Positions 22,213 to 34,200 of a stretch of DNA of 64,000 bases are shown here, in pieces. Source of the stretch: Brachypterus glaber (lineage: Eukaryota > Arthropoda > Insecta > Coleoptera > Kateretidae); the NCBI GenBank assembly GCA_958510825.1, contig OY294046.1:5580001-5644000 (forward strand), written 5' to 3'. The stretch's first letter is position 1, and each line of letters starts with the position of its first letter. The notes beneath the pieces are model-generated. The model did no database searches and was not told the origin of the DNA. It saw only the letters and a list, made by a program, of their open reading frames with translations. The translations under genes and the position numbers were made by a program.

Positions 22213-25200
22213 CTGCAAAAAATATAAACTTTGATTAATACACTTCTGCTCAAAAATATCGGCCCACCTAAAAAAATACACATTTTTGAATGCAAATATC
22301 TCCAAAACTATTTAATGGATTTATTCGATCTTTTTTTTATTTTGAAGCTTGAACTTTTAGCTCTTACTTACTGGAATAAAAATTATCAAACATCTTTTTT
22401 TATACCGGCAGCAATGAAAAGTGCACAGCTATGTTTTTTTACTGCACCTTTCGATATGCGCATGGTTCGCCACTGCATATTTTTTTACAATTTAATTAAT
22501 TGATTTTATAGCCTAATTAAATGGAAGTAATCTCTTTTTAAATTTTTTAATTTTCCTTTTCTCGTTTAGGAGATATAAGGTTTTTTCTAAAAATTTACAT
22601 TTTTGCAAGTAACAAAAAAACTACGCAATGGATTTAATTGATTTTTTTTTTAATTTGAAGCTTAAATCGTAAACTTTTATTTATTTAATTTAGGTTTCTG
22701 TTGGAAACATGTTTAAACTGAGTTTACATTGCTTAAATAGTCATGTTTTTTTTACTCGATTTTTTTTGTTGCAATTTAAACACAAACTCAAATCTTTCCA
22801 TAAGTTTTAAAACTTATTCTAATAGCCACACTTATTGTGACTGATTCCGTCTTTTATTTTTTATCATAAGTCTTCTCATTTAGGAGAAATTATGTTTTTT
22901 TGGTAAATAAGGACTTTTTAAGTGGTGGGCTAGTGCCACCCCTGTAACTAACTTTTTTATGATTGACAAGACTTGTCACTTATGTGACAATACTTTTTTA
23001 ACTCGTTAAAATTTTATTTAATTGTGTTATTTAAATGGAAACAAGTCCGGAAGTAGCTGCCCAAGCTGTAGCTCTGCTACAAGAAGGGCACAGTCAGCGT
23101 TATGTTGCTCAACAGTTAAATATTACGAGAGCAGCGGTAAGAAGAGTATTCCAACGTTTTGAGGAGACCGGTTCCTTTAGTCGACGCCAAGGAGCTGGCA
23201 GACATAGGTGCACGTCCGCTCGGGATGACCGATTTATCGAGCTTAATTCCCTGCGGAATCTTCGTCTAAATTCAGTTAATTTGAGATCACGGCTTCAAGA
23301 AACAAGAGGTGTAGCAGTAAGTAGGTCCACTATTGGTCGAAGGCTTTTTGAAAGAAACCTTTGCTCTTATAAGGCCGCAACTGGACCTAAACTCACTGCT
23401 AACCATCGTCGTGCCAGGCTGCAGTTTGCAAGAAGACATTTAAACTGGGACAGAAACCAATGGGCAAAGGTTATGTTTTCTGATGAAACCAGGATATGTC
23501 TATTTGGGAATGATGCAAGACAGCGTGTCTACCGACGTCCTGAAGAACGTTATGCACAGGCCTGCATTGCAGAAAAAGTTAGTTATGGTGGTGGATCGTG
23601 CATGATATGGGGAGGTATATCATTGGAAGCTAAAACTGAACCCGTTTTTATTATAAGGGAAGAACGTGGACGGCAAAGGCGAAGTCTTACAGCGGAAAGG
23701 TATGTCGAAGAAATTTTGGAAGAGCACGTCGTACCTTACGCCGGATTTATAGGCGATGACTTTATTTACATGCAAGACAATGCAAAGCCGCATACTGCAG
23801 CAAATGTCAGACGATACTTAAGAGATGTCGGTATCGACGTCTTAGACTGGCCAGCTAATACGTTTTTTTTGTGTTTATAATTGTTATTAAATAATTTTAA
23901 TAAAATTTAAAATTTGTTTATTGTTATTTTATTTGATAAAATTTTTTGTTTAAAAAAAATTAAAAAGCAAAAAGACGTTAGAACTTGTTTTTGGAGTACC
24001 ATTAGAGATTTAAACAGTCTGTGCAAAGTTCGTTCGACATATATGCCTCAAAACGCAGTCTGAGCTGGGAACCAAAAAGTTGCTAACGCAGAAAACGTGT
24101 TAATTAAATGTATTTATTTAAGCTAAAGTTATAGAAGTGCAATAGATCTTTATATTCTATCGACGCTTTTCCGTCATATACAGTTTTACAGGGGTGGCAC
24201 TGATTAAAAAGTCACTTTTTCCGAAAAACTTTAATTTCTCCTAAATGAGAAGACTTATGATAAAAAATAAAAGAAGGAATCAGTCACAATAAGTGTGGCT
24301 TTTAGAATAAGTTTTAAAACTTATGGAAACATTTGAGTTTGTGGTTAAATTGCATCAAAAAAGATTGGGTAAAAAAAACATGACTATTTAAGCAATGTAA
24401 ACCCAGTTTAAACATGTTTGCACCAGAAACTTAAATTAAATAAATAAAAGTTAAGGACTTAAGCTTCAAATTAAAAAATAAATCAATTAAATCCACTGTG
24501 TAGTTTTTTTGTTATTTGCAAAAATGTTTATTTTCAGAAAAAACCGTATATCTCCTAAACGAGAAAAGGAAAATTAAAAAGTTAAAAAAGAAATTACTCC
24601 CATTTAATTGGCCTATAAAATCAATTAATTAAATTGTAAAAAAATATGCAGTGGCAAACCGTGCGCATATCGAAAGAAGCAGTAAAAAACATAGCTGTGT
24701 AATTTTCATTGCTGCCGGTTTAAAAAAAGATTTTTGATAATTTTTATTCCAGTAATTAAGAGCTAAAAGTTCAAGCTTTAAAATAAAAAAAAAAGGTCAA
24801 ATAAATCTATTGAATAGTTTTGGAGTTATTAGCATTTGAAAATGTGTATTTTTTTAGGTGGGCCGATATTTTTGAGCAGAAGTGTATGTTGGAAGAAACA
24901 TAATAAAGAAATAAGAAAAAAAAACACCTAGGAGAACTTAAATAAACAAGATATTTAAGTAATTAATAGTGTGCTAGGCAGGATACATATCGATCGCGTA
25001 GAATGAAAAGCTCGGATATTTTTTTGACATATTGAATTTTTAAACTGACATTGAATGTGAACATCAATAGTTTTATACTATAGGGGAGATGACATCACAG
25101 ATAATTTTTTAATTACCGATAAATAAAAGCAAAACCAAGGTAGCTTCTTTAACGAATATTATATCTAAACTTTATTAAGCAAAGGCAATGTTAAAAATCA

Positions 25201-28200
25201 TTGAATTTTTGCCCGTCCAATAAAAGTTAATTGAAATAAAATAGTTATTTTTGTCCTAAAATAATTGTAAAAAATACTTATTTCGCCGAAAACAATCGGG
25301 AACATTTTTGAAATATGCTATTGCGTAATACAGGGTAGGGTGATCATTCGAAAATAATATGTATTTCGTAGCTTTGTAAATTTTTTTTCAGTGCACTTCT
25401 TTGGTTTATTACGGATTCTCTCAAGTTATGCAAGATTTTCATCCAAAAACTTTCCCAACCCGCGGGCCCGATAATCACCAAAAAAAAAAATTGAATCGGG
25501 AAATTTATAGTTTAAGTTGTGTACCGACAGACCTACAGACAGATTTTTTTACTTAAATGTGTTTTTGCATATAAAGCCATAAAACGCAAAAATAGGCAAT
25601 ACAAAACATGATTTTTTTACCAATCCAAGGACTGCTTTCCGGCTACTTCTCGGACAGTAGGTATTCCGAGATTTTGGTGGAAAGCAATATGTAAAGCAAA
25701 TTTGAATACTGACAAAATTTTAAGTAAAATATATTTATTTTTGAAAAATAGGGCTTACAAGAAAAAAATATGCACATGGTGATATAATCTCCCCTACATT
25801 TTTAAGTTTTGACAAAGACATTTAATGTCAGTGACAAATGTATTGAAAACCGATATACGAGCTTTTCATTCTACGCAATCGATATCCGACTCGCCCTACA
25901 CACAGTAGAAGATATATAGATCCATGAAAGCTGGCTAATGTCGAAAAGATAAGGCCAATAACCAAAACTGAACTAAATATAAACTTTTATTAGCAAAGTA
26001 AAATAATAGTATATTAAAGTACTAGTTTCGTAACATACGTTTTTAGCGCACGAGTACAAGTTTAGAAAACGAGCCGCTTGCGGCGAGTTTTCTAAAGTAC
26101 TAGTGCGCTAAAAACGTGTAATGAAACGAGTGCTTTATACAGTTTTTTCTATATTGCTCTAAAATTAAAAAAAAAACTTACATTTAAATTGATGACTGAT
26201 TTAGGGATTTTTGTTTTGGGTTGGCATTACAGTTTACACTATGTTTAAAATTCTAAGAACAAATGATATTTTGATATATTTTACAGTCATCTCTTCTTTT
26301 TTCACTGCAATTAACCAGTCCACAATTTTAACACGGTAAAAAATAACCCAAACACAATATTTTGTAAAAAATTTAATCTAAATCGACATTGACATTTGCA
26401 CGCAAAACGTCTAGAGATAGGCTTTTGTATGTTACCACCCCAACAGAAAAAAAGTAGAGACCTCTTATGGGCCTATAAGAACACGCAAAATGCGTGTGAT
26501 TATGAGCTTATAAGAGTCACAAAATAGAAAAACATTCTTTTGGTTGTTTTGAAAGATAAAAATTTTTAGTCAGTTGAAATGCCGCAGCATGCCGTCAGGT
26601 TTTGAAATGTGCCGTTTTTGTTTAAGATTTAATTTAAGATTTTCTGATTTTACGATTTTTCTCTGACGAGGCGATAAAAAAATATTAAAGTTGGTTTGAC
26701 ATGTTAAAAAACTTCGTTAAAAAATAATCTTCCGAGTTACACGCGATTCTTTGAATTATCGGGAATAATTCACTGTTTTCATTTAAGTTTGTTGTTAACG
26801 GAAATAACTACTCCAGGGGCGTTGCCCTGTCGTAATTAGAATGATTCCCGCATAATGCTCAGGCTCTTGTGTAATTATACAGGGTGTTCTTTTTTAACCT
26901 GAAACTTTCAAATATCTCGAATACTATGCACTTTAGAAAAAAAAGTAGGACAAAAGTTGTTTTAATTAGGGGAAACAAAATGGCGTATTTACTTTTTACG
27001 GATATTTACGTTTTTAAGGTCAAATTTGTTTAAAAACTTATTTTTTACAGACAATTAATATGTATTTTGAGCCGCTGAATCCGAATCTGAGGTCGGAATT
27101 TGAAAGTTAGCTCCCATTTTCGACATAACCCCAAAAAACATACTTTTCGCAATGATATGATGTTTTTTGAGGTTATGTTAAAAATGGGAACTAACTTTCA
27201 AATTCCGACCTCAGATTCGGATTCAGCGGCTCAAAATACATAGGAATTGACTAGTCAAGTCCGTCGGAGATGCAACTTTTTCAATTTTGGTAAATTTGCG
27301 TGAAGTTTTTTATGGACGACCCCTTATCTCTGCAGCTAAAAGCCCGATCAAAAAAAGTTTGTTTGAAAAGATTTTTATTTTTTTGAGGAGAATTAAATAA
27401 CAGTAAAAAAATATGTTTATATTTAAAAAAAACAAAGTTGACCTTGAAATGACCTTTAAAACCTAAATATCCGTAAACTTGTTTCCCCATTAAAATAGAC
27501 AACTAATTTTTTTTCTAAAATGCATAGTATTCGAGACATTTGAAAGTTTCAGGTTATTTTTTTTTTTTAATTTATTAATGACCTTTACTAAAAAGCAATT
27601 AGCCAGTTTCAGGTTATATGAGAATTTTATAAGCTTTCGTTTTCTTAATAACTCTTTTTTGTTTTAATTGACCGTTTTAAACTGAATTGAAATAAACTCC
27701 AAAAGTGCAGCTTAAAATCAAGATGGCGGCGCGAGCTCACCTTCAATTGTTGGGAACTTTTAGTAAATTTATCAGGAAGGTCTAAACCAAAGAACTTTTA
27801 CCTCAAGAAGTAATTTCAGACCAATGTTTATGAAGGTGTCATCTTTTTGTTTGTTTATTTACTAACAGAAACGCGATACAGCTTTGTGGTGTAAAATGTA
27901 GATGTCGCTAGTCGACTTTCAGACTACCTAGTAGCGATGTTGCGTAGTTTCCACCTTACCATGAATTCAAACCATTATACTTAAATTAAAAATGTAAAAA
28001 TCTGTATTGTGTATACTATAATTATGTTTAATAATATAGTATATTTAAATCTATTAAAATTAAACTACTAGTTCATATAAAACTCATACAGAACTAACAT
28101 TTCTTAAAATTTACAATAAAATATCCAAAGTATATGTTTCCAATAGGCCACACTGTACCCCTGTCAGTCATTTTACGACATTAGACTGTGAGTTTACACA

Positions 28201-31200
28201 TTCTTTCTCTCTCTTTACGCGTAATAAGTGTAAACAATAGTCACTCCCCACCAGTCCCTCACCGTAGTTGGTTCACGCTTCAAACAAAGCATATGGTAGA
28301 TTTTATCATGTTCCTTCTTGAGGTAAAAGTTCTTTGGTCTAAACTAAATCTCTACTATTTTTTTAAAACTTTTCGATTTTATTAAGTCAAAAAACCTTTG
28401 TTGCCATGACTACCCACCTACCCCTAAAAATCAGGCAATAATATGTACTCACGTCTTCGTTATCACAGGCCACCATATCACCATAGGACACCTGATTGCA
28501 CAGACAGTACCGCGGTTCGTTCGGGTCGTACGTCCAATCGGCGTCCGTCACCTCTGCGCTCTGCACCACCGTCTCGACGGAGGGCGAGTCCACCGACTGG
28601 ACGGCCATAGGCTGCGCGATGACAGGGGCTGTCACTGATGAGGTCGAAGATGCGTTCGAGTTGCTACTTCCCCCACCATTCCACTTCCTAGAATTGTGTG
28701 AGGAATTGGTTAACCTGTGTTTGTGGACAGCAAAAGTTTTAAAAGCGAATCTTGACAAATAAAAAAAAGAAAGAACTTACACCACAAGAAGTAATTTTAG
28801 ACTAGATAGCCTTAATGTCAAGAGAAAGAGTGGAGACAAAATCTGTTCAAAATTGTAATTATATCGGCACTTAATGCTACTAAGAGTGTCGATGTATTGA
28901 AATCTTCGCCGAAAAGTCAAAATCTTTGACCATGCTTTTTTCACATTTCTCGACGTTTTATACCTTTCCGAGTCGAAATAAGTTAAAAAAAATTTCGTCC
29001 GTCTGTCTGTAAACTCGATAACTCAATTTCTAAATAAGATATCAACAAGCGGTGTTTTGCATATTGTTTCTTATAGTATTTCGAAGAGCTGATTAGATTT
29101 TAGGGGTAAACGATTGGGAGTAAGGGGTAATAATGGGGTAAAACTCCTAAATAATAATAAACGTTTATTTATTGGACTCCCAAAAGGCTCTTGACCGAAG
29201 TCCTTCTGCCTGTTACATAAGTATTTAATTATATATTCTAATTAATTGTATTAAATTGAATTTTATAACTTGAGGAGAAAAAAAAAAGTTATTAATATAG
29301 TAATAAAAAATGTTCTAAAAATAAAAGGTACGTGTTTTAATCAGTCTTCTTGCAATTCAAGCAGTCTCTCTAGTATCGTTTTCTGTGGTCGTTCGTGTTG
29401 AATTTCCAGCTGTATACATAAAGGCCTAATCAATTCAAGGTTTTCTGCGTTTTTGCTGTATTTGGCTGATAAGTTGTGCAGTCTCTGTGTTATGTGTTCT
29501 ATCTGTGTGACTTCGTATAGTGTTTCGTTGTTTGGATTATGTAGGTGATTTCTTGGATGTCTCATTCGTGTGATAGCTCGCAATGTGGATGTTTCCGCTA
29601 CTCGTAGATTTTTTAGTGCTGTATTTTTCAGAGTCGTGTAGATGGGATGGCAGTATTCCAGTATGGGTCGGCAAATACATTTGTAGATGTGTGTTGCTGT
29701 TTTTATGCTTATTCCGCTGTTTTTATATGTTAGATTTCTAAAGTGTTTTCCCCTCGTCAGACATTGTTTTTTGATGTTTTGTGTATGTGTGTTGAAATTT
29801 AATCTCCTATTTTTAGCGTTTTTTGGTTATAATTAAGGCAATTATTATTGTAATTTATTAATTTAGCACTTATATGAAAGATAACATTAAATTGGTCAAA
29901 AAATGTTACAACTATTTTTTCCTAAAACGCATTGTTTTCGAGATATTGGCGTTTAATGCAGTAAAACGTTTTTTTAGCATATCTCACTTATTTATAACCC
30001 GATTTCAAAAAATTATATTTTAAATGAAAGCTGTTTTTAAGCCCTATAAAAAATGCTATATACAGTTTTTTGCTAGAATATAACGCTTCCGAGATACAGA
30101 GTTTCAAACAAGTATATTAATGGGGTCAACTCACGTGTATTGTATATTTTATCTACGCCCGTAAGTTAAGAAGCTCTTAACTCACGGATTTTGCGTGAGT
30201 TAAGAAGCTTGTAGCGATGTTGCGTAATTTTCACCTTACTACCATTATTTCAAATTATTATAATCCAATGAAAGATTCGAAAAAAAAATTATTGAGTATA
30301 CTTAAGTTTAATAATGTAATATATTTCAATTTATTAAAATTAAACAACTGGTTCATATAAAACTCATAGAAAACTAATGTTTCATAAAATTTACTATAAC
30401 ATATGTCAATTGACAACACTGTACCCATGTCATTTTAAGTTTACGACATTAGATTGTGAGCTTACACATTCTTTTTCTCTCTTTACGTGTTCCAAAATTT
30501 GACTTTTAATTTAATGTAAAAAATAGTCGCTACCGGTAGCGGGTATACCCACTCTGCCTTGCTAAGCTGAAAGGTCCTATCTATGTATGTTAAACCTATG
30601 TAGATAGGACCTTTCAGCTTAGAATGGCAACACTAGCCCCTAAACACAATTGGTTTGACTTCAAAGCATATGGTAGATTTCATTAAGCTCCTTCTTGTGG
30701 TGTAAGTTATTTGAAAAAATTAGAAACAGAAAAACGAGGGTATAATTTCTGAAGAAAAAATGTACTATTAATGGACAATGAACTGTTTTGAAGCAAGTGG
30801 GAAGAGTTAGCAGAAGGCGTAACCCGAATTTAAAAAAACAATACAGAAGTGGGAAAAACATTTTCTGCCCGAGTAATGTACGCTTTTTTCCAAACAAAAG
30901 TAAAAAGGGCAGTTGCGAGAGTAAAACTTGGAGGAAAACATAATTTCTTTCTTCTTGTTATTACACAAGTGGGAAAAACACTTTCCTCTCGAGTAATGTA
31001 CGCTATTTTTCAAACAAAAGTAAAAAAGGACAGTTGCGAGCAAAACTTGTAGAAAACATACTTTTGTTTCTTCTTGTTATTTGCATGGTCCTGCTGGATG
31101 GCCTGGATAGCGATTTGAGCGGCACCAGTCAGTTCTCTGGACATGTTAAACTCGTGACCGTGGGAATGACCTGTGGGGTTGATTGCCTCATATGAGGCTT

Positions 31201-34200
31201 TTAGACTTGCCGTTCTTCTACCTTGTTGCATCTGAAAAAAAGATTTAACATTTTCATACAGATTGTTTTACACAAGAAAAAAATATATTTGTAAATATAA
31301 TTTTAATCGTCATAATTAAAATATATAACAAAATAAGGAAGAAGAGTACAGTTTAATCGCCAGAAATAAACTATACAAGTGTCTATTTTCACGTACGACG
31401 TAACATAACCTCCCTAGTAGAAATTTAACGTTAGAATAACGTTTTTCTAACGTTAGAAAACTGTATAAAAGTACGTTATAAAATATGTGCAGATGTCCCG
31501 CTTTTTAACGTTAGAATCAAACGTTAGTTACAAACGTTAATCTAACGTTAGATTTTTAAGTTAGAAATACGTTTAATTTCTAACTTTCGGAGGGGGCGTG
31601 ACCAACTAGAAAATTTCTACCTGCATCATAAAATGGCAACTGGAGACGAATTTATTCATATAAATAAATCTTAATATATTTTAGCAATCATAATATTTTT
31701 AAACATAATTTCGTTACATTTATTTATAAAATAGCCATCTTTTTAGGTGGCCCTAAATATTTTTCGTGTAATATGCTGTTATACTGCGATAAATACGTTT
31801 ACCTCTCAGAAAAACTTTATATTTAGTTAATTAATATTTATTTATAGATTCAGAATCTTAAAATATTTTTTAAATTATACAGCGTTGCCAGACTTACTAT
31901 AATTTTGACTTTTGGGGGATATTTTTTTAGACTTATTATAGAAATAATAAATAATTATCAGACCTAGGCACATAGCTGTCTAAAATGAGTATTTTCTACT
32001 ATAGCACGTATTAATAATGGAAATTTAAAAAATATTTAAAGTTAGAATAAGTTTAGAAAAAGGTTGGAATTTAGTTGGAAACTAACGTTAGATTTATGTA
32101 TCTTATAACGTTTTTAAGGTTAGATTTATATATTTTATAACGTTTTTGTATAACGTTTGAGACTAAACATAAAAATTTCACTAATCTAATGTTATGTTAA
32201 GTTAGATTTGTGTACTTTTCTACCAGGGTAGGCATATATGAAAAAGGATTCATTAATTCAAGACGGATTTTTATATGGCAGCGTTATTTTTTTATTCTAC
32301 CTACCTGTTGTGTGGCTGCAATAGCCTGAGACGCCGCCGCCGCAATTGCAGGTCCGGCCCCCAGACTGTTGTACGGAATGGCCGCGGGTGCTGGGGGCGC
32401 CGGTTGCGGGACCACTTGTTCCCTCGAGTGCCTGGTCTCCACCAGAGTCACTGGAGGCGGCACTGCGACCGCCTGTCTCTTTTCAGAGTACGAGGTCGAA
32501 ATTGAGGTGCTACTGTCCCGGCGTTTTTCTGTTCTTGGTCTGCTGTACCTAAATGTACTGGAACTAAAAAAAAAATTAACATTTAAAAAAAAAGTATATA
32601 TATTTTTTCGAAAAACGAAAAACTTAAAAATAATTTACAAATAAAAAAAATACAAAAAAAAATCTTCAAGCGTACTAAAATGTTCATATTTTATAACTGA
32701 ACACACTAGTTAGAAGTGATCTATTTTTTTGCAGTAAAAAAATGAGTTCATTGTTGTACGCCGTAAAAAAAAGTTAGTTAGCAAAACCACCACTGGCGAC
32801 AGCACTTTTTGACTTTGATGACAGCCATGTTTCAAACTTGTTTGTTTATTATGTAAACAGGTGGTTGACTCGAAATTCTGTGCAAAAACCTTGAGTGAAA
32901 TTGATTAAAAATGATTGAAGAAGAATATATTGGTTTATACACCTACAAATCTCTCCGAAATTGCAAATCCTACATTAGACAAGTTACCATCGAAAACGCG
33001 AAAAGTGTACGATTTAGCCTACAAAAAAAATTAAATGAGCTAATGAAGGTTTAAGTTTATTTCGAAAGGGTTTTATTGGCCTATTTTAATAAATTAAAAA
33101 AAACGTACTTTATTACTGAATAAATTAAATGCAAAAATTAATATTTAAAAAAAATATATAGGATGCTTGAAGAAAAAATAGTATGTTTCACTCAGAGGAA
33201 AAGTGCTTTTTTTACTTGTCTGTAGTTTCCGGACTCCGCTTCGCGTCGTCCGTAAATTCTACAGACTAGTAAAAAAAAGCTTCACTTTTCCTCAGTAAAA
33301 CAATATACTATTTTGCGAAAAACGAAAAAAAAATATTTTTTTAAATTATATTTTAAAAAGGCCCAATAACTTTTTTGTTTTTGGGGAGATTATTTTCAAA
33401 AACAAAAGTCCAAAATGATCAAAATTTGCGTTACGTAATACTTGAACGTTCCCTTTCATGAAAAAACAAGAAACTGAAAATTCTTGGACGTTTTTGGCCG
33501 ATTTTGGGAAAATTAAAAACTACCGTATAATACTATTCTAGCGCTTACGCACTGTGAATAGTATAATAATTGATTAAGTCTTAACAAATAAGTTTCAGTT
33601 ACCCTACAGAGTGCCATTTAATTTACGTGCTATGACGTCCGAGTGGTATTCTCTCATTGAATTGAGTTTATCAAATTACATCGGCACTTAGTGCTACTAA
33701 GAGTGCCAATGTATTGAAATCTTCGCCGAAAAGTCAAAATCTATGACCAAGTTTTTTTCACATTTCTCGAAGTTTTAGACCATTCTGAGTCGAAATCAGT
33801 AAAAAAAAATTTTGCGTCCGTCCGTCTGTCTGTCTGTCTGGGTGTAAACTCTCTAACTCCATTTCTACATGAGATATCGACTTGCAGTTTTTTGCATATT
33901 GTTTCTTATCGTATTCCGAAGAGCTGATTAGATTTTGGGGGTAAACGATCGGGGTAAGGGGGTAAAAATAGGGTAAAACTCCTATTTTTAGCGTTTTTTG
34001 TTTATAATTAAGGCAATTAATATTGTATTTGGTAAATTTAGCACTTATATAAAAGATAATTTTAAATTGGTCAAAAAATTTTATAAACAACGTTTTCCTA
34101 AAACGCATTATTTTCAAGATATTGGCGTTTAAAGCAGTAAAAGCTTTTTTTAGCATATCTCACATATTTATAACCCGATTTCAAAAAATTATATTTTAAA

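Noticed and set aside
32275..32644. Three overlapping plus-strand frames in a G+C-rich island
   Set aside because: The minus strand encodes Ing3 exon 5 here, with proper splice sites and phase.
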